NCBI GenBank assembly: GCA_020846515.1
Contig: JADLDX010000964.1
Coordinates: forward strand, 1 to 11,159
DNA length: 11,159 nucleotides
Source: Pirellulaceae bacterium
GTDB lineage: Bacteria > Planctomycetota > Planctomycetia > Pirellulales > Pirellulaceae
Direction of reading: 5' to 3'
Numbering within the stretch: the stretch's first letter is position 1; each line of letters opens with the position of its first letter. The position numbers and the translations under genes were made by a program. Shown in pieces: positions 1-6,772 of this stretch. The notes under the pieces were generated by a model. The model ran no database searches, was not told the origin of the DNA, and was given only the letters and a program-made list of their open reading frames with translations.

Positions 1-93
1 AGCTGCTTCAAACTCCGAACGCATCTGTCGCGCTAGCTCATCGTTCTTCTTTAGAATCCGCGTGCGGACTTCCAGGACTCGTGGTTGCATCAT
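1..93 (-). CDS. hypB: HypB, hydrogenase nickel incorporation GTPase (5' fragment)
   Basis: Only the first 31 codons are present; the gene runs off the left edge. They read MMQPRVLEVRTR, then a lysine- and arginine-rich helix ending SEFEAA. This fits the segment that precedes the P-loop GTPase domain of HypB (families often have KND-LA..NR..F in this helix). HypB is a SIMIBI-class GTPase that works with HypA to load nickel into the large subunit of [NiFe]-hydrogenase. Its ATG shares one base with the hypA TGA (TGATG), so the two are almost certainly translated from one message. A second ATG follows directly, so the start could be one codon later. The GTPase motifs themselves lie outside the window, so the call rests on the N-terminal pattern and the position right after hypA. 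Confidence 0.82.
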   Translation of the reverse strand, partial: MMQPRVLEVRTRILKKNDELARQMRSEFEAA

Positions 94-542
94 CAGGGTA
101 TCTTCATTTCGCCATGTGCTGCGTTTTGGCTTGAGCCTGGTCTTACACTGGGGTCCAAACTAGTGTCCAAACTGGGGCGTGCACGTTCATCATCGTCGGC
201 TTCCAGTTCCAACGAGTACAGATCCAGTTCGCGTCCGGAGCGAATATCGGCGCTGGAGGTCTGACATTGTGGACAACGAAAACTTTGGATGCCGTCTAAT
301 TGTTCAATCGAATCGCACTCGGGACAATAAATGGAAATTGGTACCGTCTCGATATCCAGTTTAGCATGGCTTAGTGGAGTATCTTGCGTGACCAGATCGA
401 AACTGAACATGAGCGCATCGCGGTGGACGCAACTGAGCGCTCCGATACGCAGCCTGATCACGCGAACTTGCGATTGCTCTTCGAGAGAAACCTGCTGGGC
501 AACCAATTCGACCAGGCTATTGGCAATCGACAGCTCATGCAT
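93..542 (-). CDS. hypA: HypA, hydrogenase/urease nickel incorporation protein
   Basis: HypA is the small metallochaperone that binds nickel and passes it, with HypB, to the [NiFe]-hydrogenase large subunit. The start was set at the ATG giving MHELSIA, because nickel is bound through the N-terminal amine and His2 in this family; a longer reading from 590 would bury that terminus. A zinc site is visible as two CxxC pairs, C73/C76 (CPEC) and C90/C93 (CPQC). The core ends near residue 114 (GRELDLYSLELE), matching the usual length of about 113-118 residues. Here a further 35 residues follow, rich in Asp, Arg, Ser and Pro, with no recognisable domain. Its stop overlaps the hypB start. It is divergent from hypCDE across a 486-base gap. 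Confidence 0.95.
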   Translation of the reverse strand: MHELSIANSLVELVAQQVSLEEQSQVRVIRLRIGALSCVHRDALMFSFDLVTQDTPLSHAKLDIETVPISIYCPECDSIEQLDGIQSFRCPQCQTSSADIRSGRELDLYSLELEADDDERARPSLDTSLDPSVRPGSSQNAAHGEMKIP

Positions 543-1028
543 AGTCAGTCCAAGTGTTTCGAAAACGCTTTGGCGAAGGCGATAGCCCAAAACTCCATTC
601 TACGACTTAGCCCCCGGTACAATCCAGCGGTTTTATGTCGCCGATGCTTGACAACCGTCGCGTATTGACCGGGCATGGAATTCCTAACGCCAACCAGCCC
701 GCTGACTTGGTGCTTGGACAACCCGACACATAATCCAATGGCGAGAATGGCGGTGGCCAACCTGATATGCTGTCGTCTACGGAGAATCCCTACTGTTCGC
801 AAAATGGGCGTCGGTCTTTAGTCGGGCTAAACCGGACGCTAGCGCGCTTGCCGCTAATTAGCCGCAGGGCGCTAGCCCACGGTTTTCGACCCACAATAAG
901 ATCGACGCCCGCAAAATGAACGCGTGTTACGCTTTCCTTGTGGATTGGCCTCGCAAGGCCGGCATTTAATCGCAGCAGATACGGCCAACCCACTGACCGA
1001 CCATTGGAAATATGAAAGCGGGTGTACG
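543..1028. other. Gap between hypA and hypC (divergent control region)
   Basis: This 486-base stretch separates the hypBA and hypCDE arms and must hold promoters for both, unless they are read from farther away. I could not pick convincing -35/-10 pairs. It holds one copy of a dispersed palindromic repeat (listed separately). It also holds an 85-codon minus-strand open frame (545-802), which I do not accept as a gene: no ribosome binding site, no recognisable motif, and an arginine-rich composition typical of chance frames. Confidence 0.6.
831..907. repeat. Dispersed palindromic intergenic repeat, copy 1
   Basis: This segment matches 4740-4847 over nearly its whole length, apart from a 31-base duplication in the second copy. 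It can fold on two levels: an outer pair GCTAGCGC (838-845) with GCGCTAGC (869-876), and an inner near-palindrome centred on CTAATTAG. Outside the hairpin it carries a conserved tail (CCCACGGTTTTCG, then ATAAGATCGACG or close variants) shared with copy 2. Both copies are in gene-free gaps. This looks like a REP- or MITE-like family; similar repeats are, from memory, very common in Rhodopirellula-type genomes. No mobile enzyme is seen nearby. Confidence 0.8.
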
Positions 1029-1316
1029 ATGTGCTTAGCAGTCCCGGGCCGGGTCGAGCAGATTTATTTGGATCAAGGCACGCGCATGGGGCGAGTCAAT
1101 TTTGGTGGCGTTCAAAAAGAAGTTTGCCTGGCGTACCTGCCTGATATCGAGGTTGGCGACTACACCATCGTGCATGTTGGCTTTGCAATAACCAAACTGG
1201 ACGAAGCATCCGCTTTAAAGACGCTTAGAACTTTTGAAGAGTTGGGTCTGCTTGAAGAAGGCTTGCAAGAGTTACAAGCGTCCGACTCGGCTCAAGGGAG
1301 CATGGAATCACCATGA
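1029..1316 (+). CDS. hypC: HypC, hydrogenase maturation chaperone
   Basis: HypC is a small chaperone that, with HypD, carries the Fe(CN)2CO group and delivers it to the hydrogenase large-subunit precursor. The start was chosen at the ATG giving MCLAVPGRV: Cys2 at the mature N-terminus is the essential iron ligand of the family, so the longer reading from 924 is wrong. The protein is 95 residues, close to the usual 75-95. The conserved [12 protein letters not shown] stretch follows the beta-barrel, and the C-terminus is a charged helix ([13 protein letters not shown]). Its stop overlaps the hypD start by four bases (ATGA), which makes it the first gene of a tight hypCDE unit. The ribosome binding site is weak (GAAAGCGGG upstream). 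Confidence 0.96.
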   Translation: MCLAVPGRVEQIYLDQGTRMGRVNFGGVQKEVCLAYLPDIEVGDYTIVHVGFAITKLDEASALKTLRTFEELGLLEEGLQELQASDSAQGSMESP

Positions 1317-2425
1317 AGTATCTCAATGAATTCCGCAATAGCAAGCAAGCTCAACTACTGGCCGCACGCATCGCGCGACTGGTGACTCGCCCCTGGTCGA
1401 TTATGGAAATTTGTGGTGGTCAAACTCATTCGCTTATCCGCAATGGCATCGATCAAGTCTTGCCACCCGGCGTAGAGATGATCCATGGTCCGGGTTGTCC
1501 GGTTTGTGTGACTCCCTTAAGCGTGATCGATAAAGCACTTGAGATTGCGGCCCGGCCCGAGGTCATCTTTTGTTCGTTTGGGGATATGCTGCGCGTGCCC
1601 GGTTCGCGTGAAGATCTCTACCGAATCAAAGGAGCTGGTGGTGACGTACGCGTCGTCTATTCGCCTTTGGATGCACTCAAACTGGCAAAACAGAACCCTG
1701 AGCGTGAAATTGTGTTTTTGGCGATTGGCTTCGAGACGACGGCCCCAGCTAACGCGATGGTGATCAAGCTGGCGCGCACGCAACAGATCAAGAACTTTTC
1801 TGCCCTGGTCTCACACGTGCTGGTACCACCAGCCATAGAGGCGATCATGAATTCGCCTGACAATCGCATCCATGGGTTCCTGGCTGCCGGACACGTGTGC
1901 AGCGTCATGGGGTTCAAACAATATCACCCCATTGCTGCGCGTTACCAAGTCCCAATCGTGGTTACCGGTTTTGAACCGTTAGATCTTTTGGAAGGCATTC
2001 GACGAGTGATTGAGCAACTCGAGCGCAGTCAAGCCTTCGTCGATAACGCTTACGAACGGGCTGTGTCCGAAGAGGGCAACCTGGCCGCCCAGGCCACGAT
2101 CAACGAGGTCTTTACAGTCACCGATCGAAACTGGCGCGGTATCGGCACCATTGCTAAGAGCGGTTGGCGATTACGAGATGAGTTTGCCTGGTGGGATGCC
2201 GAGAAGAAGTTTAATGTCGAGCATGTTCGCACGATCGAGTCTCCACAATGCCGTGCCGGCGAAGTGCTGCAGGGTACCCTCAAACCGCATCAGTGCGCAG
2301 CCTTTGGTAAAGCATGCACACCGCGACATCCCTTGGGGGCGACGATGGTCTCGGGCGAAGGCGCCTGCGCAGCGTATTACAACTACGGACGCTTCGTGCA
2401 AATCGACAAGGCTATGTCATCATGA
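1313..2425 (+). CDS. hypD: HypD, Fe-S protein for Fe(CN)2CO assembly
   Basis: HypD is the [4Fe-4S] scaffold on which, together with HypC, the iron of the [NiFe] site receives its two cyanides and its CO. The 370-residue length is normal. Signature motifs are all present: MEICGGQTH (C34), [11 protein letters not shown] (C62 and C65), [28 protein letters not shown]. The C-terminal cysteines that bind the cluster are also present ([26 protein letters not shown]). C34, C62 and C65 correspond to C41, C69 and C72 of the E. coli protein. The ATG overlaps the hypC stop, with AAGGGAG twelve bases ahead of it (1294-1300), and the stop overlaps the hypE start in the same ATGA manner. Nothing looks broken. 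Confidence 0.97.
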   Translation: MKYLNEFRNSKQAQLLAARIARLVTRPWSIMEICGGQTHSLIRNGIDQVLPPGVEMIHGPGCPVCVTPLSVIDKALEIAARPEVIFCSFGDMLRVPGSREDLYRIKGAGGDVRVVYSPLDALKLAKQNPEREIVFLAIGFETTAPANAMVIKLARTQQIKNFSALVSHVLVPPAIEAIMNSPDNRIHGFLAAGHVCSVMGFKQYHPIAARYQVPIVVTGFEPLDLLEGIRRVIEQLERSQAFVDNAYERAVSEEGNLAAQATINEVFTVTDRNWRGIGTIAKSGWRLRDEFAWWDAEKKFNVEHVRTIESPQCRAGEVLQGTLKPHQCAAFGKACTPRHPLGATMVSGEGACAAYYNYGRFVQIDKAMSS

Positions 2426-3465
2426 CCGCCAAACAGTTTAGTTGCCCTGTTCCCATGCGTGACTACCCCAATATTGTGCTCAGTCACGGCGGCGGCGGGC
2501 GTTTATCGGCAGAACTGATCGAGCACGTATTCTTGCCTGCCTTCGGCAAAGCCGATGGCCCGCTAGCAGATTCGACAGCACTTACGTTACCGGCTCAGAG
2601 GCTTGCCGTTTCAACGGACTCGTTCGTCGTTCAACCGCTTTTTTTTCCTGGCGGCAGTATCGGCGACTTGGCCGTCAATGGAACGGTAAATGATTTGGCG
2701 ATGAGCGGCGCTCGCGCGATGTACCTGACCGCCGGTTTTATTTTGGAAGAAGGCTTGCCACTGGAGCAGTTGGTTGAGATTGTTGCCGATATGGCTAGGG
2801 CCGCCCGCCAGGCTAGCGTCTCGATAATCGCTGGCGATACAAAAGTTGTCGAACGCGGCCATGGCGACGGCTGCTACATCAACACAACCGGGATTGGCAT
2901 ACTCGCACCCACATGCAGTATTGGAATCGATCGAGCCGCTCCCGGTGATGTGGTTCTGATCAGTGGCACGATAGGCGATCACGCCATGGCCATTATGAGC
3001 GTTCGCGAGGGCTTGGAATTTGAAGCGACGATCCGCAGCGATACCGCGTCGCTGGCCACGATGGTCCATGAGCTACTGCAAGCGTGTCCGGACGTACGTG
3101 TACTGCGCGACCCGACGCGCGGCGGTCTGGCCACGACCTTGAATGAAATCGCCATGGCATCCAAGTGCGGCATCGAGATTGTCGAAAGCGACATTCCAGT
3201 CGACAACGTCGTACGCTCAGCTTGTGAAATTCTCGGACTTGACCCATTGCTGGCTGCGAACGAAGGCAAGTTAGTCGCTGTCGTACCGGCTGCACAAGCC
3301 CAACGGGCTTTAGAAACTCTACAACAAAATGACCTTGGTCGCTCAGCCGCGATCATCGGCCGCGCCATCGACGACCAGCACTCGTTAGTGGTTTCGCGAA
3401 CCATGTTTGGCTCGCGCCGCATCGTACCGATGCCCATCGGTGAACAGTTGCCCAGAATTTGCTAG
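2422..3465 (+). CDS. hypE: HypE, carbamoyl dehydratase (thiocyanate carrier)
   Basis: HypE takes a carbamoyl group from HypF onto its C-terminal cysteine and dehydrates it with ATP to a thiocyanate, the source of the cyanide ligands. The protein is 347 residues, of PurM/AIR-synthetase fold. It has a glycine-rich start ([14 protein letters not shown]), the ATP-binding block around D66 ([14 protein letters not shown]) and D82 through D91 ([17 protein letters not shown]), [15 protein letters not shown] in the second half, and the diagnostic terminal PRIC, with C347 as acceptor. The start at 2422 is set by the ATGA overlap with hypD; a longer reading from 2314 would run inside hypD. HypF is not in the window, so the carbamoyl donor enzyme must be encoded elsewhere. 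Confidence 0.97.
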   Translation: MTAKQFSCPVPMRDYPNIVLSHGGGGRLSAELIEHVFLPAFGKADGPLADSTALTLPAQRLAVSTDSFVVQPLFFPGGSIGDLAVNGTVNDLAMSGARAMYLTAGFILEEGLPLEQLVEIVADMARAARQASVSIIAGDTKVVERGHGDGCYINTTGIGILAPTCSIGIDRAAPGDVVLISGTIGDHAMAIMSVREGLEFEATIRSDTASLATMVHELLQACPDVRVLRDPTRGGLATTLNEIAMASKCGIEIVESDIPVDNVVRSACEILGLDPLLAANEGKLVAVVPAAQAQRALETLQQNDLGRSAAIIGRAIDDQHSLVVSRTMFGSRRIVPMPIGEQLPRIC

Positions 3466-3480
3466 ATCGTGACTCGCCCG

Positions 3481-3556
3481 GTAGTCGAATCGCTCCGCGA
3501 CTCGACGAAAACATGGCACGACGAAAACATGACGAGTCGCGGAGCGATTCGTCTAC
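3481..3556. repeat. 24-base inverted repeat after hypE, possible bidirectional terminator
   Basis: Arms 3481-3504 and 3533-3556 are inverted copies with 23 of 24 bases matching, separated by 28 bases. The site lies between the convergent hypE and amidohydrolase genes, so it could stop transcription from both sides, but it has no T-run of a standard intrinsic terminator. Each arm also folds on its own into an eight-pair stem with a three-base loop (CGAGTCGC-GGA-GCGATTCG, one G-T pair). The same 24-base arm recurs once, with three changes, at 6728-6751, so it is a dispersed element rather than a site unique to this gap. Confidence 0.8.
3503..3531 (+). repeat. 13-base direct repeat in the loop of the inverted repeat
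   Basis: CGACGAAAACATG occurs at 3503-3515 and again at 3519-3531 with GCA between. The pair fills almost the whole loop between the two inverted arms. Function unknown; it may be a slippage duplication. Confidence 0.75.
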
Positions 3557-3578
3557 ATTGGCAATTAAGCGGCACTGC

Positions 3579-4547
3579 TTAACTCAAGCGAAACAGGCGT
3601 TTCGAGTTCTCGTATAGAATCTTGCGTTCGATAGCCTTGCTTGACGATAGCCGGCGCAGGGCGGCGATCGTTTTCGCGCCCTGGCACTTCGGGCCGACAC
3701 CCAAATGATCATCGCAGTCGCTGCCATAGAGAATCTTGTTCTGATGCCGTTCAAGAAATCCACGCGCGTGATCCTCGTCGCGTTCCAAAGCGTTTAGACC
3801 TGAGCCCGCAGACATGTCAGCGTAGACGTTCGGATAATCGCTGAGTAACTTATCCGTAATGCCACCGGCCGTGACAGCGCCGCGCGGGTACAGCACCGAC
3901 TGGTCCTTGTGATTGGCATCGATGTTCGCCCACCAGGTTTGCGCGTGACCGATGAAGACCGTTTTGGGAAACTTCTGCAGCATCTTCTCTAAGAACTCAA
4001 AGCCTAAATTATAAGCGCCGTGTTGAAAGTGCAGGAGAATTGGGACTTGATAGTCGGCCGCCAAGGCATAGAGCATCTGGCTTTCCCGCGAATCGCATTG
4101 AACCCCAAATTTCTGCTCGCCAATGATAATGGCTCCGGCCTTAAGTTGCTTTTCAATCGTATCCTTGGCCTCGGGCAGGTCCGTGACTTCGTTACCCCCA
4201 AACAAAAATTCGCCAGCGAAGTCTCGAGCCATCTCGGCCACCGACGCATTGCCACCGGCCCCGACGCCCCCTAAGCCGTTCTGCTTGCCGTCGCCCGTGG
4301 ATGGCCGACGAACGGTACTGCCCGAGGGCAGCAGAATGGTCTGTGTCACCCCCATCGCCCGTTGATGCGCTGCCAAAGTCTCGTTGCTGCGCTGACGATA
4401 TGTCGTGTGTTGATGAATATCAATGATCGGCTCGCGGGCCGCCTCCTGAGACTTCACGTCCGCGGAGGTAGAGCAAGAAAAGCCATAGGCCAACATCGTC
4501 CCAGTGGTCGTGGCCAGAAACTGCCGTCGAGATGCTATGTGGTTCAT
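3579..4547 (-). CDS. Tat-exported amidohydrolase of the TIM-barrel metallohydrolase type
   Basis: This 322-residue protein begins with a twin-arginine signal, SRRQFL at residues 6-11, followed by a hydrophobic stretch to about residue 24 and a cysteine at 25. It is probably exported folded, with a metal already bound. The mature part fits the amidohydrolase-2 (COG2159-like) family: DIHQH with metal ligands H45 and H47, H173 in ILLHFQH, H201 in FIGHAQ, and D277 in LYGSDCDD. A glycine-rich loop sits at about 84-100. These enzymes hydrolyse or decarboxylate a range of small cyclic or carboxylated substrates; the substrate here cannot be told. A weak lipobox-like GFSC means a lipoprotein cannot be excluded. 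It is convergent with hypE and has no operon partner in view. The ribosome binding site is weak (GGATGATCC before ATG). Confidence 0.85.
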   Translation of the reverse strand: MNHIASRRQFLATTTGTMLAYGFSCSTSADVKSQEAAREPIIDIHQHTTYRQRSNETLAAHQRAMGVTQTILLPSGSTVRRPSTGDGKQNGLGGVGAGGNASVAEMARDFAGEFLFGGNEVTDLPEAKDTIEKQLKAGAIIIGEQKFGVQCDSRESQMLYALAADYQVPILLHFQHGAYNLGFEFLEKMLQKFPKTVFIGHAQTWWANIDANHKDQSVLYPRGAVTAGGITDKLLSDYPNVYADMSAGSGLNALERDEDHARGFLERHQNKILYGSDCDDHLGVGPKCQGAKTIAALRRLSSSKAIERKILYENSKRLFRLS

Positions 4548-4739
4548 GGATCATCCAAGTATGTCAAAAGGTTCGAGACAGTACCAACTCGCCATCACCG
4601 ACCAGGGTGTGATGCAGCTCCAAGCGTGCGGTCAGGCGGTTGTTACCCGTGAGGTGGGACGAAGCTTGATCTTATACACTCAAACGCCCCACACACAACA
4701 CGTGCCGTCTGTAGAACCTCAAAGTCACATGACTTCGAA

Positions 4740-4847
4740 ACCGGACGCTAGCGCACTTGCGGCTGATTAGCCGCACGGCGTTAGCCGCGGTTTTCGATTT
4801 GCCGCACGGCGTTAGCCCACGGTTTTCGGCCCACGTTAAGATCGACG
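4740..4847. repeat. Dispersed palindromic intergenic repeat, copy 2, internally duplicated
   Basis: This is the same element as 831-907, in the same orientation, with scattered single-base changes. A unit of about 31 bases starting GCCGCACGGCGTTAGC appears twice in tandem (4770-4800 and from 4801), which accounts for the extra length over copy 1. The inner hairpin GCGGCT-GATT-AGCCGC is perfect here, whereas in copy 1 the matching stem has one mispair. The tail TTAAGATCGACG again follows. Confidence 0.8.
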
Positions 4848-4882
4848 GCGTTCGGCCTCAAACTGTTTAGGCGGCATTGGTA

Positions 4883-4950
4883 GCGGTTGGGCGCAAGCCC
4901 TCCGGTTCCTATAACTACCGGGATATACCGGACGGCTTGCGCCGTTCCGC
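4883..4950. repeat. Second-type inverted repeat (GGCGCAAGCC family)
   Basis: Arms 4883-4906 and 4927-4950 pair with 20 of 24 positions matching; the core 17 bases (4890-4906 with 4927-4943) have one mismatch. The spacer is 20 bases and A/T-rich. The sequence is unlike the repeat just left of it. It could be another REP-like family member or a hairpin ending transcription of the minus-strand genes to its right, but no T-run follows the stem. Confidence 0.7.
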
Positions 4951-5003
4951 TTCTAAAATACTTCACAGCGTTAGGCGCAGTGGGCCCTGCTCATAGCTAT
5001 TAC

Positions 5004-5015
5004 TTTACATGTAAA
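5004..5015. other. 12-base perfect palindrome TTTACATGTAAA
   Basis: A perfect 12-base dyad sits about 50 bases past the stop of the minus-strand gene at 5067. It has the look of a small operator, but it lies at the 3' side of the nearest gene and more than 400 bases from the amidohydrolase start, so no target is obvious. It may be chance. Confidence 0.3.
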
Positions 5016-5066
5016 CTATTTCGGTACTCAAAGAGGAGCAGGCACTACTAACTCCCAAGTGCCGCT

Positions 5067-5579
5067 TCATCCCTCAGCCCCTTCTCCCTCCGACGCGTCC
5101 ACGTGCTTCGACGTGCTATGTCTTTTCCGTTGCTCTTTAACATAGTCGTTATACGGACCGAAAGCTAAATGCAAGTCGTCGACCTCCAAAAAGCTCATGG
5201 TGGCCCAGCCGATACAATCTAGCCAACTCTCTTCCTCTCCATACTCATCAGGGGTGAGGATATAAGCTTGTCGGTGTCGAATTCGATCGGGATTAGTCAC
5301 ATGTGTCAAACCGCCATAATAGATGCACCATAGATCACACATGGGGCCCTTTGATAGAGTTGTACCCGACCAGGTCGGTCCAAGCTTTTTTATGCATGCC
5401 ATCACCTCATGAAAGTTGGCTGGGTTGAGGCGATCGTTCCATGAATAGAGTGAAAACATCAAGCCCGTTTGCATGCGCGGGTCATCATCTTCACACCGTG
5501 CGCTATGAACGCTCAGCAGCTTCACGGCTTCCTCGAAGGACAAATCCGGCAACTCTTCGTGTGGCAGTAGCGATGTCAT
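5067..5579 (-). CDS. Hypothetical protein, downstream partner of the DUF1559 gene
   Basis: I do not recognise this 170-residue protein. It has no signal peptide or membrane segment and is probably cytoplasmic. It has an acidic, leucine-rich N-terminal third (PHEELPDLSFEEAVKLL), a middle part rich in Trp, Tyr and Cys (MCDLWCIYYGG, CIGWATMSFLEVDDLHLAFGPYNDY), and a basic then acidic tail (KEQRKRH ... EGEGAEG). The start MTSLLPHEEL was chosen because it follows the stop of the upstream DUF1559 gene by ten bases with AGAGTGAG just ahead of it; the longer frame from 5702 lies inside that gene. The spacing indicates co-transcription. The compact, Trp-rich alpha/beta-looking sequence resembles small immunity-type proteins only in a general way; no function is assigned. 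Confidence 0.72.
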   Translation of the reverse strand: MTSLLPHEELPDLSFEEAVKLLSVHSARCEDDDPRMQTGLMFSLYSWNDRLNPANFHEVMACIKKLGPTWSGTTLSKGPMCDLWCIYYGGLTHVTNPDRIRHRQAYILTPDEYGEEESWLDCIGWATMSFLEVDDLHLAFGPYNDYVKEQRKRHSTSKHVDASEGEGAEG

Positions 5580-5589
5580 TGGGCTGATC

Positions 5590-6573
5590 TCACTCTGCAA
5601 AGATAGCCAAATCACCACCCGCGCGAGTTCCGAAGGCTCGCCAAACATCTCGCGTAATCGAACTGGCCACAAAGCGCACCGAGCCGTCGAGCAGAAGTGC
5701 ATTTACGCCGCCTGGATGATAGCTCCTGGCAGTCACCACGCGGTATCCATGCCGTGGTGCGGTGGGTGAAACGCGAGCTGATGTGAAGTCGACGTCGTAG
5801 GTCACGCCTGAGACGGTATACAAGAATTTTGTGTTGGGTGGAAAAGTAGACGTTAGACCACTTTGCAAGGTACGGCCGGTTACCCATTGAGTGTGACAAT
5901 AGTCTTTGTCAAACGTGCCGCCATAGGCCACAACCTGCTCGGGAGTTTGCGGTGGAGGCGCAAAGGCGGCAGCTGGTTGACCACCGTCGAGCAACGCTGG
6001 CGTAAATGATTTGACGTCAGCCGCAGCCAGTGTGTTACTCAAGCCATCGGTGATCGCTGCAAGATTGTGACGCATGTTGTACCCAAACGCGCCGTCGCCA
6101 CCTTGAGCCGTTTGCTGATCCAGCCCCAACCAGGTACCGATATTAAAACCATAGTTGGTGGGATAGAACTCAATGCCGCCATCCACGCGTGTCTCATCGC
6201 GACCGTCGCTGGGACAACGATACAGTGGGATCTTCATGCGACAGATCTCAGGCTGAGCCGCATAACCCAAATTGAAGTCGACATTGGCGAACAAGTTACC
6301 TTGTTCCACGAATGGTAAAATACGTGTGTGCACGGAATAGCCCGAAAACGTACTGCCCACGGTATAGGTGGCCTGAGGCGGTACCCCCTTATAGACATCA
6401 TGAAAACCATGCACCGCCAATCCGATCTGCTTGAGATGGTTACTGCAACTCAGTCGACGAGCCGCTTCGCGCGCCGCTTGAACCGCAGGTAGTAGCAGAC
6501 CCACCAACACACCGATGATCGCGATTACGACCAACAGCTCAACGAGAGTAAATGCACTTCGCAACCGATTCAT
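5590..6573 (-). CDS. DUF1559 domain protein with type IV prepilin-like N-terminus
   Basis: This 327-residue protein opens with a class III (prepilin) signal: MNRLRSA, then [33 protein letters not shown]. Cleavage is expected between A7 and F8, with the conserved glutamate at +5 (E12). The -1 residue is Ala rather than the usual Gly. The following C-S-N-LKQIGLA-H-FHD segment and the C-terminal block [18 protein letters not shown], then FGTRAGGD, are the hallmarks of DUF1559 (SBP_bac_10 family), which is present in dozens to hundreds of copies in Planctomycetes. The protein is probably a pseudopilin-like envelope protein anchored by its N-terminal helix. Its exact role is unknown. It is followed ten bases later by the gene at 5067 and is divergent from the hydroxylase-like gene at 6773. 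Confidence 0.92.
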   Translation of the reverse strand: MNRLRSAFTLVELLVVIAIIGVLVGLLLPAVQAAREAARRLSCSNHLKQIGLAVHGFHDVYKGVPPQATYTVGSTFSGYSVHTRILPFVEQGNLFANVDFNLGYAAQPEICRMKIPLYRCPSDGRDETRVDGGIEFYPTNYGFNIGTWLGLDQQTAQGGDGAFGYNMRHNLAAITDGLSNTLAAADVKSFTPALLDGGQPAAAFAPPPQTPEQVVAYGGTFDKDYCHTQWVTGRTLQSGLTSTFPPNTKFLYTVSGVTYDVDFTSARVSPTAPRHGYRVVTARSYHPGGVNALLLDGSVRFVASSITRDVWRAFGTRAGGDLAIFAE

Positions 6574-6676
6574 GGCATTCTCTACAGGACAGCCTTCGGG
6601 GTAAGAACACTCATCTTACACCAGACACATTGACGCGTCTGCTTCGGGATGACGATACTTAAAATCCGAAGTGGGT

Positions 6677-6734
6677 GAGTTGGTGGGGCGAGTTGGTGGG
6701 GCGAGTTGGTGGGGCGAGTTGGTGGGGCGAGTTG
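6677..6734 (+). repeat. 13-base tandem repeat, four units plus a partial fifth
   Basis: GAGTTGGTGGGGC is repeated exactly at 6677-6689, 6690-6702, 6703-6715 and 6716-6728, and a fifth unit starts but changes to GAGTTGCGGAGC. The unit length is not a multiple of three, so it is not a coding repeat. The array merges into the hairpin repeat at 6728-6751, whose left arm resembles the unit, so it probably arose by slippage on that arm. It lies between the divergent starts of the DUF1559 and hydroxylase-like genes and could alter spacing in that control region. Confidence 0.88.
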
Positions 6735-6751
6735 CGGAGCAATTCGCCTAC
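6728..6751 (+). repeat. Hairpin repeat related to the hypE-end inverted repeat
   Basis: This matches 3533-3556 at 21 of 24 positions. The core folds as CGAGTTGC-GGA-GCAATTCG, an eight-pair stem with a GGA loop. Two of the three changes (T for C and A for G) are partners in that stem, so pairing is kept. It lies about 20 bases upstream of the start at 6773, in the 5' leader if transcription begins farther left. Confidence 0.7.
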
Positions 6752-6757
6752 GGAAAA

Positions 6758-6764
6758 CGGAGAG
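6758..6764 (+). promoter_or_regulatory. Ribosome binding site that decides the start at 6773
   Basis: CGGAGAG ends eight bases before the ATG at 6773. This is the only good Shine-Dalgarno-like site in the reading frame and is the main reason for rejecting the longer GTG start at 6671, which would translate the 13-base tandem repeat. Confidence 0.65.
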
Positions 6765-6772
6765 TGTTTTTG

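Larger units (their letters stand above)
4548..5066. other. Gene-free gap rich in palindromic repeats
   Basis: About 520 bases lie between the amidohydrolase start and the stop of the next minus-strand gene. They hold the second copy of the hyp-gap repeat (4740-4847), a separate 24-base inverted repeat (4883-4950) and a 12-base perfect palindrome (5004-5015). The left third should contain the amidohydrolase promoter, but I could not single one out. A plus-strand frame at 4504-4770 runs backwards over the amidohydrolase start and into the repeat, and I do not accept it as a gene. Confidence 0.6.

Noticed and set aside
648..653. TTGACA as a -35 box in the hyp gap
   Set aside because: No acceptable -10 hexamer at 16-18 bases on the same strand.
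545..802. 85-codon minus-strand frame upstream of hypA
   Set aside because: No ribosome binding site, no motif, arginine-rich chance composition, and it lies in the divergent control gap.
4504..4770. 88-codon plus-strand frame over the amidohydrolase start
   Set aside because: It runs antisense to a well-supported start and Tat signal and ends inside a dispersed repeat.
5580..5702. Longer start for the gene at 5067
   Set aside because: The added 41 residues lie inside the DUF1559 coding region in another frame; the start at 5579 has a suitable spacing and Shine-Dalgarno-like site.
6677..6734. CRISPR or iteron-type origin array
   Set aside because: Units are directly abutting with no spacers, only 13 bases long, and no replication initiator gene is nearby.
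6671..6772. GTG start for the hydroxylase-like gene
   Set aside because: It would translate the 13-base tandem repeat; the ATG at 6773 has CGGAGAG at the right distance.
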